From Kappaphycus alvarezii (lineage: Eukaryota > Rhodophyta > Florideophyceae > Gigartinales > Solieriaceae), in assembly GCA_002205965.3 (NCBI GenBank), contig NADL03000675.1, positions 124,001-188,000 on the forward strand: a DNA stretch of 64,000 nucleotides. Reading direction: 5' to 3'. The position numbers were made by a program, and so were the translations under genes. The notes under the pieces are model-generated. The model saw only the letters and a list, made by a program, of their open reading frames with translations. It was not told the DNA's origin and searched no databases. Positions 41,146-51,879 of this stretch are shown in pieces (position 1 is the first letter of the stretch; each line of letters opens with the position of its first letter).

Positions 41146-42660
41146 ATGTGCAAAGGAATTCGAGTCGTCACTGCACCAACAAATTCCAGCGAATTACCGC
41201 CCACTTTGCCTCTTATCGCTCTACCCAACGCAATTTGGCTTCCAAAGAAGAATAGACCCCCTCCACGCTCTCATAGCCACGGAAGCAGCCATAAGAAAAG
41301 GGGATCGCTGGCTCGCTGCCCTGGATATGCTCAAGGCCTACGACAGGGTCAACCGTTAACTGCTCTTACACGACTGCGGACGCATGCTCCCCCACGCAGA
41401 AACAGCCATGATAAGAGCATGCCTCGTGCCCCTCACGGTCCGGACAAGAGACGACTGTACCTCTACGACAACGGAAATCCGCCTCGGTCTCACCCAAGGT
41501 TCCCCTCTCTCCCCACTCCTTTTCAATGTCTTTATTAATGGCCTTCCCGACGCCCTGACGGCCATCACGACCTCCCTCTCCCTCCCTCCTCCATGCAAAC
41601 TATTCGCAGACGACTTCCGCCTCCACTCCCACGACCCTTCCCTCCTCCAGACTCTCCTCGACGGATGTCAACGGTGGGCATCGGCCAGACATATGAACTG
41701 GGCACCCAACAAGTGCATAGTAATCTCCCAACACCCGGCCCACCCAGCACTACCACTCACAATCCATTCCATGGCGATCCCTCTCTCCGACAAGGCCCCA
41801 TACCTAGGGATGGCAATCAACCCCCAGGGGATACACTCCCACGCGACCATCATCAGGGCACAACGTACCCTACAAGGCACCCGGTCCCTGTTACACACAA
41901 CGCCCTCACTACTGACATGACCCCCGCCCGTCCTGGCCACCTCCTCCACACCTTCATACGCAGCACGTACCTCTACGGAGCTATCCTGCTGCGCGACCTC
42001 GACGAGCTCCATCGCGCCGACCTCTCCATCCAGCGGCAGCTCTTTGCATCCTACCTCCGCACGAGAGGTACATTCAACACCACCCACCTATCCCGTCTAC
42101 GAGCCGTCCTCCAAATCCCGGACTTCACCAGCCTCCTTCAACGACAAGCCTCCAACTTCCTCTTCACCCTTCAAGCTACCACCAAAACGGGCAAAGGCAA
42201 CCAGAAGTCAACGGCGGCCCGCACAATACAAAACATCACAACCTATGGAACCAACTCGGTTCTCCACAAAACCCTCACCTCCGCATCCCAGACGCACCCA
42301 TCCCACCTCTACACCACCGTCTGGAATACCCGTAACAGCCCCCCATCTCGCCGCCAACGTCGCTTCTCACCCCGACACGCACCCGCCGTAACACAAATCG
42401 GAACAGTCCCATCCTTCCTCACCTCCCCCATCCTCAAGGGGCACCCACGTCGCCTCGCCTTACGCTGGTTCCTACACTAGTTCCCACATCACCCAGTCCC
42501 TACGACAACGCCCCACAGAACCGCTACCAGGACCATGGAACTCCTCCGGAACAACGCCATCTTCGACAGCCAACTTAAACGACTACGGGATGCTATCATT
42601 GTACTATATACTCATCGTTAGCGGCCATTACATTGCACCTCCCTTCTCTCTCTAACCCCA
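41146..42660 (+). mobile_element. L1-like non-LTR reverse transcriptase fragment, 5'-truncated
   Basis: The plus strand encodes RT blocks in order: LYPTQFGFQRRIDPLHALIA, LAALDMLKAYDRVNR (palm Asp), GLTQGSPLSPLLFNVFINGL, and KLFADDFRLHS (the FADD catalytic box), then CHAAR-like NKCIVISQ and a thumb region with PYLGMAI. A stop follows AYDRVNR and frames change twice; the change near 41920 again fits one missing base. The C-terminal part is open to 42480. No RLE motif is seen, which separates it from the other non-LTR families of the window. It belongs to the APE-type L1/jockey group by its RT. Confidence 0.8.
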
Positions 42661-42908
42661 AAGGGCCGCTATGATACACACCAAAGTCCAACCAAACAAG
42701 ATTCTCCGCATGCATTACAGTATTTCACCTGCAAATTACCCTGACAACATAGCCCACTAGGCGGCTATTACTACTAGCTAGTCAGGAGTTTAAATAAATG
42801 TTCACCACATACTTTCATCCTATTCCCAGTACGAATTTTGTTCTTTGAGCAACGCATGGCATCTTGTTTCGGTGAATATGTTTCGTGCCGGTCTGCATTA
42901 CGGCCAAA
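42661..42908. other. Short intergenic gap
   Basis: Between the L1-like fragment and the 3' end of the dioxygenase gene. Nothing is recognised. Confidence 0.5.
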
Positions 42909-43778
42909 TCACAACTCCTGAAACGGAAACGCATCGTCTCTCCTTAGCCAGCATTTCTCCTCAAGACCTCCCTTGACTAAATGTATCGAGTATGCGTGCC
43001 TGCTTTTCTCACTCTCGTTCTTTTCACTCTTATGCACTACGCCCCCATGCAGTACCACCAGGTCCCCCTCCTCGACTTCCAAAGGTACAAAGTCCTCCTC
43101 CTTATAATCGCCCTCCTCTGTCCCCTCAAACATCAACCCACCCTTTCCATCCCGTACAAACCGCCGTCTACCCTTCCCGTCTGTATGACTGCCTCTTACC
43201 GCCCACAAGCACCCATTCTTCACAGTTGCCTCCTCCAACGCCCACCACATTCCCAAACATCCTCCCTCCTGCCCTAATAAAAACGTTTCATCCCGATGCA
43301 CACCTACTTTTCCCCCTACACGCGCCCCTTTCACAATATACATACTTTGCACCAACATGGCCTTGTCATACCCCACCAGGCGTCCCACCTCTTTCACCTT
43401 GTCTGCACGGGAAAACCCTCTAAACACATCATCGAGGTCATGCATTGCATGTCCAATCTTATTCACCGCAGCTTCCTGGTTGCCATCCTCCAGAAAGCAT
43501 GATATAGTCGAAGCAGAGCGGAAAAAGTAGTCATCGTCCATCTTACGTGTCTGTTCTGCCGTCGTAAAGACCGATGCCGCATCGGGAGCCTTCAGAAATT
43601 CCTTGATGATTTCGCGGGCGCGTTGTCGGAGACGGTGTGCTTCTGCGGGAGACGCGAAGGAAGTTAGAACTACGTAGCCATTGGTGTGGAAGAAGTCGGT
43701 GGCCTCCGTGGCGGTTGGAGAGTGGGCCGAGACTTGTGACCAGGGAAAGTAGCCTTGCCGAGAAGTTGGAGGGGTCAT
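42909..43778 (-). CDS. Phytanoyl-CoA dioxygenase family protein (PHYHD1-like)
   Basis: Intact single exon, ATG at 43778, 289 codons, the usual size for PHYHD1. The Fe(II) ligands of the double-stranded beta-helix are His161 and Asp163 (GVHRDETFLL) and His249 (VVLHGGVVHKSEKN). Arg260 in SRHAYSIH is the expected 2-oxoglutarate ligand. CLGMWWALEEATVKNGCLWA and VRGSHTDG are family signatures. It is a non-heme 2-oxoglutarate-dependent oxygenase. PHYHD1 has no settled physiological substrate, so only the chemistry is safe. The C-terminus ends without a peroxisomal SKL-like signal. Confidence 0.9.
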   Translation of the reverse strand: MTPPTSRQGYFPWSQVSAHSPTATEATDFFHTNGYVVLTSFASPAEAHRLRQRAREIIKEFLKAPDAASVFTTAEQTRKMDDDYFFRSASTISCFLEDGNQEAAVNKIGHAMHDLDDVFRGFSRADKVKEVGRLVGYDKAMLVQSMYIVKGARVGGKVGVHRDETFLLGQEGGCLGMWWALEEATVKNGCLWAVRGSHTDGKGRRRFVRDGKGGLMFEGTEEGDYKEEDFVPLEVEEGDLVVLHGGVVHKSEKNESEKSRHAYSIHLVKGGLEEKCWLRRDDAFPFQEL

Positions 43779-44300
43779 TCAAGAGTGGCGGAGTGGACTG
43801 AAGTGCGGGTGGATGAACGATGGGGGGGAGGGGGGAACTGGGACCTTTATTTAAAGATTTAATTGGGTCTGCTCAACAGACACAACCCGGCAAGGGCAAA
43901 TGTTGGCGTGAATCTGAACCCAATTTGAGCTCAAGTGGGGAGGTGGCGGCTTGGACACTATCATACCGTGTCGTCGGGTATTCAATAAAGTAAATTTTCT
44001 AAATTCAGTAAAGTACTGTGGAATACAATAGGGGGACGAATCAGATAACAGGATACTTGGAAGATAATTCGCATTTGGGAAGTTTCTCTCCCTTTCGAGA
44101 GAACATTGGGTTTCATACAATGAGAGTAAGATATACAGCGATCACCAATCAACAGAGAAGAGACAACTACTTTATGACGAATGGAACTATATGCGCAAAT
44201 GCCCTGTCCATTCTACAGCAGGACTCATGTCCGTCTAGCAGAACCCGAGGTCCTGTGTAGTGCGGACTTGTCTTCAAACAATAAAGCGTCATTCTCTCTT
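43779..44300. other. Dioxygenase upstream region
   Basis: About 520 bp without a gene. It contains a G-rich run at 43827-43843 and AGTACTGTGG at 44012, a weak form of the motif seen before other host genes. Confidence 0.4.
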
Positions 44301-44321
44301 CTCTCTCATATACTATCACTT

Positions 44322-45604
44322 TCATCCACGCAATCTAGCAGCATTACACCAGCCCATCCACGTGATCAACACAAACATTCCGCTCAATCGTGCGCTTGCG
44401 TTTTTCCTGTCGGAAGACTGCGCAATCTTGCGCTTCTTAGTAGCCGTTTCTGCAATGTCATTGAGCTTCTTAAGGTAACGAGTACACATCTTTCCATCTC
44501 CATCCCGTAAAGGGTGCCACTTAATATGTAAACTAGTAAGGGCTAGACTTAGTTGAAACAATAGGTCATATTGGTCTTCAGACCATCGATATTTGCATTC
44601 CACAACGTTCCACAAGGTGCCCTGTCGCCCGAAGTAATTCTCAACCAGGACGCGATCATGCGCCTTCGCCTCATTCTCCTTTTTATCTGCCAGGCTTAGC
44701 ACCCCTCCTTGTGGTTTTTTCTTCGGAATAACCGCTCTACACCCTGATTCAATTCCAATGTTGCCTTTGTCTAATAACACAGCCATGATCCATGATGTTC
44801 AGCCGCTCTGTTTCCAATATCTACAATGCACTTTCCTCCTCACTCTTAGCTAATGCATCATCATGCACATGAAGCATATCGCGCATAATATCAATATCGG
44901 AAACCGAACCAGGATAATGGCGGCTCGCAAGAATCGAAATTCCATTTGGCAACAGTGGCATCTCAACTTAAAGCCGTAAAGCTTATGTTTACCCGGAAAA
45001 TACTTCTTAGAGTCCTGCAACGTTCCTCCTGGACGAAACGTTTGCTGAAAAGTAACGTCTGTTATATAACGGCACATTTTGTAGTTTTCAAAGAGGTTGT
45101 TAGAGTCGACCAGCTTTTGCACGGTGTAGCGCTCTCCATACTGCAGAACAAAACGGTTATAGGCAAACTTAGAGATTATCTTGATCATATGACAAACCCG
45201 TTTCTCAAACCTGGACTGCTTCAGCCCAAAAAGGTAAGCCATAAGGTCACATTTTGCTCCATGTTTGAGCACTGCCATTTTCATGAAGAGCAGATCCTTC
45301 GCCTTGGTCGATGATTTCTGTCCCTCCCCTTTTTATAGTGAAGATTGATTTGATTTTCAAACTGATTCCATATTGCACTGAACTCGTTAAGAGTGAAGTT
45401 CGTCATGTCTATGATGGCCTTGTTTCCATTTTCATTGAAGAACCTTTCGATGATTGGGCAATCATTGTCAAATTCCGTTTCTCTCTCATGGAGAATGGGA
45501 ACATCATCATACTCTTCTAAGTCTTCGAGGCGCTGAGCCTGTTGTTCAGCCAGAATGGCCAGGGCAGCAGATGCTTGAGGGCATACTGTTTTGTTTCGAG
45601 GCAT
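44322..45604 (-). pseudogene. IS5/Harbinger-superfamily transposase (DDE_Tnp_4 type)
   Basis: An ATG at 45604 opens the N-terminal region (YDDVPILHERETEFDNDCPI, then MTNFTLNEFSAIWNQFENQI). In a second frame follow LKHGAKCDLMAYLFGLKQSR, the first catalytic Asp in ITDVTFQQTFRPGG with DSKKYFPGKHKLYGFKL, and, in a third frame, AVLLDKGNIGIES (second Asp) with RVLVENYFGR (Glu). The D-D-E order and the PGKHKLYG block are typical. Two frameshifts separate three otherwise open segments. It is a different subfamily from the transposase at 46790-47600. Confidence 0.82.
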
Positions 45605-46240
45605 TTTTGGTCTTGTCGAGGGATTGGTGTACAGTACTGGGTGGGGACGCAGAATACTGGAGTCTATATATTGTCATTATGTCGCTTTTGGCGCAAAGAC
45701 TCTTCAGAACAGGAACTGTTTCGCTTTGAGTGCCGACAAAAGCGTTGTTCCCGCCCAAAATTGGCACTCTCGTTAAAATGGGAAGTCACCACTTCATTTA
45801 AGAATAATCTCGATCTGTTATAGTATCCTTTAGGATCATGAGACGTGCAGTGTGATTTCCAAATATAATAATATGTTCTCACTACTCGTATGTTTCACCC
45901 AAATATAGCTCTACTGAAAAATTGACAATTATCTCCAGGTTCATCCAGTTTTTCCAGGATGCACTACAGAAATCATAAATTACTCGGCGTATGACCAGAA
46001 GCACACTATCTGATCCGTCCGTCTAATACTGGCAGAAAAGATACGACAGGTTGATCTTTTTACCCCATGCCGACCACTTGTACCAATTATTTTGATGCGA
46101 TTTGGAACATAGGCTAACCCATTTTTCAATCATTAAAACATCTCAGTTTTCCCCCGGTTGATCTTTTGAAAACCCCCTTTGAAGGGGGAAAATGTTTGCT
46201 AATTTAATATTTGGAAAATAATGCCATTTCCTGTTTTTTG
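45605..46240. other. No gene seen
   Basis: AT-rich sequence upstream of the transposase, with TGTACAGTACTGG at 45629. No TIR pair could be identified for the neighbouring elements. Confidence 0.45.
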
Positions 46241-46314
46241 AAGGTGTGTTGCAAATAATTTTAGTACATCACATGAGAAAAGGCCTGGAACACGTAAAAA
46301 CGTTTAAACAAACG

Positions 46315-46375
46315 TCTGCGGGTCGATCTATGGTATTTGAAACAGTGAAATATGAAATCGTGAAAAATGGTTATC
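46315..46375 (+). repeat. Left arm of an internal inverted repeat
   Basis: GGTCGATCTATGGTATTTGA followed by A.CAGTG.AATATGAAATCG recurs in inverted orientation at 48546-48603. In both orientations it can encode GRSMVFE(T/A)V(K/E)YEIVK. On the right arm it is preceded by a polypyrimidine tract and CAG. Confidence 0.75.
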
Positions 46376-46789
46376 ACACTAAATTTCAAAGTTTCAATGC
46401 TAGCGTCCGGTCTATGGTTAGCGAAAAGAGAAGTCTGATAAGTCTGAAGTTGACAAAATTTACGCCAAATTTATTTCTCCACGTGAACCACACTGCTCTT
46501 GCCCTTCTAAAAGTTCCTCCCCACTAGGTCAAACGAAATGAGAGAGAAGCCTCTTTAGGTTATCTCCAAGAGAAATTACGTTCTAAGGAGAGTTATTCTT
46601 ACCGAAAACAAGAGAAAAACTACGGCTTTGATTGCGCTGCCATCAATTGTCTTTGTAGTCACGATTCAAGGATCAATGTTATCGAGCAATGGTCGACGGA
46701 ACAGAAAAGTCAATCCTTGAAAACTCTTTTCGTTCCAAGATCATGTCGGGTCTCTTGATCTTCAGTAGTTTAGGCGTCTTTTTCGAATA

Positions 46790-47600
46790 TCAGTGGAAAA
46801 GTGTCACATTTTGTGCCAATATGTCACGCCTTATCTTCGGAAGTATGTAACCAGTGAAGATAGAACGGCTTATACGGCGTCGTTCAAGGTACATTTATGT
46901 ATAACGTTGAGAATGCTGGCAGGTGCAACTTATCTCGACGTTGGGTGGCCGTGCGGTATTCGGCTTGCAACGTTCTATACCATTTTACAGCAGAAGTTGC
47001 AGATATTGGCCATATCTTTACAAAAAATTTCCGTTGCAACCACGGAAGAAGAATTTCGCTACTGCTCAAACCAATTTCGCACTTGCGAAAAAGGCCTATT
47101 GATCGGATTGTAGCTGCACTGAACGGAATTTTCATTTACATAGAACAGCCTAGGCTCGAATAAAACCGGATCCTCGCAGGTAATACAACCGCAAAATTTT
47201 CTATTCTGTATGCGCGCAAGCAGCTGTTGGGGCGAACTAAAAATCACTACTTAATTTCGCCAGTCATGCAGACGGAACGCATGAATCCACCGCATTTCAA
47301 GCCAGTCTCTTTTTGGAGGCATTAAGTCTTAAGAAAATCTCAACTGGGCATCAATTTACGCGGATGATGCGTATAAAAACGTTGGATATATACTGAGTCC
47401 ATAAGGTGGTCTAAGTCTATTGCAGATCAAGGATTACTTAGCTGCTTATTGTCATCCTACCGTATTATGATGAACAAATGTTCAGGATGTTGGTTTCCGG
47501 TTTCGTGATCACTTCTCCGCTTTAATCTTGCCACCAATACTTTGACCTTAATTGTCCCCGCGAACTGCATAATTGCATCATTTATATCACCATTTATAGT
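46790..47600 (+). pseudogene. Second IS5/Harbinger-type transposase, decayed
   Basis: The first open frame gives the N-terminal helical region (ITLRMLAGATYLDVGWPCGI, then RLATFYTILQQKLQIL and TTEEEF). Frame changes lead to PIDRIVAALNGIFIYIEQPR (first Asp replaced or shifted: the family has DGI here and this copy reads NGI), then SHADGTHESTAFQASLFLEA and MFRMLVSGFVI, which correspond to the second Asp and the Glu regions. The NGI change and several stops make it inactive. It pairs with a convergent minus-strand ORF at 47870-48605, a two-gene layout like the element at 10232-12942. Confidence 0.75.
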
Positions 47601-47869
47601 CGGAATGACACCTATTGCAATCAGTTAGATATCTCATAAGGCAAAATTGTGCAAGGTTCTCCCACAGTATGGACACTAGACTATTTGTATACGGATCAGG
47701 ACCTACAATGTTCGAAAAATCGGCAGAGGGAGTATTCGTCGATCCGCGACGAAATCGCCAGTCAACTAAATTTACTCAGGTTACTGCAACCTAGACAAAG
47801 GAGATAGGACGCTTCCATTTGATTAAAGAACTAGAAACAAACAGTTTCCCCTTATTAAAATTTGTACAT

Positions 47870-48605
47870 CATACTATCCGAGAGATCTCTCATAATGTTC
47901 TTCACCAATTTATCAATCACCGCCCGCTCACTCTCGTTCGTGCTGGATTCAAGCATGCTTCGCGCTTGTGCAATTGCAGAGAGGAGATACTACGCTGTTT
48001 AACCTGCACTTTGCCTTCACTCGTTCAGCTTCTTCTGTTTCACTTGATACTTCTTCCGATTGCAGTTTGAGGGCATCCGGGGTCTTCTCGAGATCCACAA
48101 TTTCGATTTCCTTCCGTTCTATTGTTCTCTTATGAGACGATGTCGGCACAGAAACTGATGGGGACACCCCACCCCCAATCCATTCTGCTCTATGCTCATC
48201 TGCCTGTAATAATCTCGTCGCCATCTGCTCGAGATCGGGGTACTGTTTTAAAAAGTAGAAGGCGTACAATATGGAACTTCTACCAAAGGCAAACTCAGGA
48301 AAGCTATCAGGATACTTCTGACCTGAAGCTTCGTATCATGAAACACATGTTCCTTATTCCAACTTGAACACAGCAAACTTCCTTTTAAGCGCTGCATTTT
48401 CGCGACTTTTTGCAGTAGTGTCCTCTACTGAGGACACGATCCTCACATTTCCCTTTTGTGTAAATCCCAGATTTCCCCGAAATGAGTTAAACCTGTAAAT
48501 TACTTCATCGCATTTTATGATACGATAATTTTTCTTATTGGCCACGACCGGTTTCACGATTTCATATTCCACTGCTTCAAATACCATAGATCGACCCTGA
48601 AACAA
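47870..48605 (-). pseudogene. Accessory ORF of the 46-48.6 kb transposon
   Basis: One minus frame runs from a 3' splice-like site (TTTTTTTTTGTTTCAG just above 48604) through GRSMVFEAVEYEIVKPVVAN, two in-frame stops near 48355 and 48330, YPDSFPEFAFGRSSILYAFY, LKQYPDLEQMATRLLQADEH and a charged tail, then by a frame change to SESTNESERAVIDKL-like sequence (actual SSTNESERAVIDKLVKNIM). No known domain is recognised. By position it is the counterpart of the Myb/SANT gene in Harbinger elements. Confidence 0.5.
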
Positions 48606-48660
48606 AAAAAAACTTCAGAAACTTCACTATTTAAGAAAATAAGGGAGGCTTCTGACGAAT

Positions 48661-49995
48661 CAGGTGGCAAATAATATATCCAAACTTCGAAATAAGAGCT
48701 CTACATAGAAAAATAATGCATTATAGGAGCGACCTTAGTAATCTATTATTGTTCCCTTACCTTGGATGATGCTGACACAACGTTTCTGCATAGAAGCCAC
48801 CAGCCTCTGGAGTGCATCATGATCAATGTTTGCCCATGCATTAATTTTGCAATCAATCAAAGATTCAACGCATTCAAACTGCCCTTGGTGAACGTGCAAT
48901 TTCCTCACAAGAATCACCCATGAGTTTTCAATAATAAAAAGTTGTCCTGAATCCAGTTCTCTTGCTACGATAGAACGGTGACAAGGTGCCCTATCCTGCA
49001 TAAATATACATCCTAAAGGGAGATCTTCTGCGATAGAAAGCAAATATTGCTCGAACGTAGAAACGTGCTTGACACCATTCTGCTCTCCCTGTAGAATGAC
49101 CAACGCGGAAAGCTTTTACAGGCGAAACAAGACCATAATATCACAATTCTTTTTCCATTTTTTCTCTTCGAAAAACTTCTTTTTCCCATTGCATATCGTG
49201 CCACTTGAGAGCAAGACCGTCGGGCCGGCAAAATTATTTTTTTTCATCAGAAGATACAAAAATTTCCCATTCGGCTTGGGACAAGGTTACCTTTTCCATT
49301 GCTCAATTCAAACGAACTACCTCATGTCTTGCTTGTATAGCTGGGATGCGCGCAATCCCCTTCTAACGGAGATGTGCCTGTTAGCTAAGCAAGCCGCAAA
49401 CTGAACTTGGTTGCAGTGTAAGCTGCAGCGCTCTCATCAACCCCATGGAGCTCAAAATACCCTTTGATACCTCCCTGATTATGCTCATCTTCATATTCCT
49501 ATTCATTTTGGGCAGGCTTCCAGTCCTTTTTTATTACTCTAGTGTTCATGGCCCTTCTGAAAGCGTTTAGTTACATTTCTGGATCCCCCAAGCTCACTGT
49601 AAATCGCTGAATAACTCCAGAAGTTCGAATGTTGAGCGAGAATTTGGCGTTTTTTTGGAGCAGGATAAAGCCGGCTTTCGAAGATTTTCGAAGGGTGTAG
49701 GGCCATCTTTTGGGTTTAGTTTGGATGAAAGGAATTTTAGACTCCTCTGGGACTGCTCTGAGCTGGTTTTGGCTCCTTCTTTTTGCTTGGATCCGACGCA
49801 AATTACATTCGCCACCAGTTTGTGCAATATTTTTTTGCCATCCGATTTTTTAAGACATTTGTTCATTAGAGAGGTTATGGTATGCGAAAAGCGAAGCTTT
49901 TTTCGTATGAACCACCCCAAAAAAATGATAGATAGCGAAACTGTGCAATCATTTTTATGGTTCACGAATATCGTGTACTGTAATATACTGTAATT
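48661..49995 (-). mobile_element. Tc1/mariner-type element, second copy, decayed
   Basis: The minus strand encodes SSDE followed by PDGLALKWHDM, IVILWSCF, ALVILQGEQNGVKHVSTFEQ, IFMQDRAPCHRSIVAREL (second catalytic Asp) and the C-terminal INAWANIDHDALQRLVASMQ, the closing motif of Tc1 transposases. It shares PDGLA.KWHD with the copy at 8649-10222. A TIR-like end CAGGTGGCAAATAATAT lies at 48661, and GGTTCACGAATA...GTGTACTGT near 49960-49983 resembles the inner TIR of the first copy. Frames change several times. Confidence 0.72.
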
Positions 49996-50850
49996 ATGAC
50001 AATTTGTTCACCCTGGAGTGGTTGTGACGTAGGAGAACGCAAAAGACCCAACCATCCAACTCAACTCTATGCTGTTTCGACCTTCTTCCCGCATCGCCAC
50101 CTCCCCCTTGGCGTTTCCGGCACTCGCTCCTTGCTGCAACCACTCTACAAGAGCCTCCTCTTTTAATACGCCCCCGTCTACACCCCCGACGCGGTCTCCG
50201 CCACCGCATCACCGCTCTTTCCATCAGGTACACAAAACCCCGTATATGTATCGCTGATTTCACTGTCGGGCGTTGCATATTACAATTATCTATTGCCACT
50301 ATTTCATCCTCCAACCTGCGTTTACGTGGGGTTCTTTGGCTTATTGTTGAGTCCCCCGTCTCACCCGAAATTACCTCCGCAGCCAACTATGCTCTACTGT
50401 GACGCTCCAAAGCAGTTCGCTTCACATCATGGCCTGTCGCAACCAAAGTTTCCTCACGTTCGGCAAGTTCCTTCTTCTTTTCCTTTCGACGGGTCTTGTG
50501 TTCATCTTTCTCGAGATTGAGGTCATCCATGAGTCCTTCCACTTCAGAGACCTCCTCAGCAATCCCTGAAGTAGCCTCGTTAGATCTCATAGCAGTACGC
50601 CGCGCAAATAGCATGTTTCGAAACTTGTCCCTTAACGTTTTCAAAGCCGGTTGGGGGTGAATTGGGGATACGTTTTTCAGGAATGTGTCGCGCATTTTCT
50701 GGAACCTCCTGTTGATTTCACCGTTGGGCGCGCAATGAGCTCTATGTTCGCTAATACTTTGCAGAAGCAGAAGCTTATACGTATCCGCAAAAACAAAATT
50801 TCTCGGCTTCGTGGATTAAGAATGAGATGGAACAGCATCGGGGCGCTGAT
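49996..50850 (-). pseudogene. Myb/SANT-like protein related to the Harbinger accessory protein
   Basis: A frame open from about 50825 (no ATG until 50693) reads NFVFADTYKLLLLQSISEHR, AHCAPNGEINRRFQKMRDTF, ALKTLRDKFRNMLFARRTAM, GIAEEVSEVEGLMDDLNLEK and GHDVKRTALERHSRA, then an in-frame TAG at 50387-50389, then protein-like GETGDSTISQRTPRKRRLED. The three-helix start plus long charged tail matches the Myb/SANT-like gene at 11769-12660 in plan. No transposase lies beside it, so it may be a solo remnant or a host gene with a nonsense mutation. Confidence 0.5.
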
Positions 50851-50879
50851 TCGCTGATGTTTGAGGACAGTCGTGAGGG

Positions 50880-51454
50880 GCTTTTCGTGAACATTTCTCT
50901 ACATGGGCGCTCATGACGGTAGAACTACCGGCGTTCGGGGAGTCGTAGCGGAGTGGGGTCGGAGATCGTTGAGAAAAGGAGGCGAAAGGGGGTTAAAGGT
51001 TGGTTTTTGAGTGTTGATTCTGAGGGTGGGCGTGTTGAACACGGGTGGAGCCGGGGCTATTACAGGCTGTTTACTGTGACAGAGTGTATTAATTTTACGG
51101 ATGGGCCACGAAAATGATTTCGTGACCTATCCGCTTGTGTTAGCAGGGTATTTCGTGTTCTGATGTTTTTCCGGCATAGTGTCATACCATTCATACGTGT
51201 GTACGAAAACAACTACGATTTTCGCAAAGCATAATTTCTCAATTTTCTTAAGTATTGAAAATTTGGAAGTTTTCTTTTTTTGTCGTACGTATTTGCAAAC
51301 CTTTCGCACGTACGCCAAGCTTTGTCTCATGTACTTACTTTCCTCGCAAGAGGCCTTGAAAAACCGGCCTGTGGTATCTCATTTGCCACCACTGTATTTG
51401 AAATAAATGTCCGTTTAGGTCATGGAAAACCTCATATTCAGCTACCCGTATGAT
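50880..51454. other. No gene; isolated Tc1-type terminal repeat
   Basis: The only notable feature is TTTGCCACCACTGTATTT at 51380-51397, the same terminal sequence as the right end of the element at 8649-10222, including the flanking TA. No partner end is found nearby, so it is a solo TIR or the end of a lost copy. Confidence 0.5.
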
Positions 51455-51810
51455 TAATAAGGTTGAATGAGTTCTATTTGTGTCTTTTATTTACTCAACG
51501 AGGATCATGCACTCAAGGTGCTCTACTTATACTATTTCAGGCGGAATTCTGGGCTGGTCACCCTCTGCTCTGAAGTCCGTTAGCCCTAACCGGCCGCATT
51601 CATTAGCCCTAGTATCTGTGAACCCGCCATTCCTCTTCTGTGAGTAAATTTGCACCTGCTGTAGATAACAGTAGGCAGATTCAGGGGTACAATGGTTATG
51701 TGCCCTGCTCTCACTGTAACCCTACAAAACAGTTATTCTTAAAAAATCAAACAATACTCCTGTATGTACCCGCGCATGACTCGGTGCTCTCGAACCTACT
51801 GTACTCCACA
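51455..51810 (-). repeat. Copia 3' LTR
   Basis: 356 bp, bounded by TAATAAGGTTGAAT and ACTGTACTCCACA on the plus strand, the same limits as the other LTR. Inside, a GAGGAGGAA purine tract lies just past its inner edge (minus strand, near 51820-51830), a candidate polypurine primer. Confidence 0.9.
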
Positions 51811-51879
51811 CACGTTAAAATTCCTCCTCAACTGCATCCCGAAGTCCAATTCGACTTACCATCTCATTAAATCTGATTC

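Noticed and set aside
49655..49993. 112-codon plus-strand ORF
   Set aside because: It overlaps the N-terminal part of the minus-strand Tc1/mariner remnant and shows no motif of its own.
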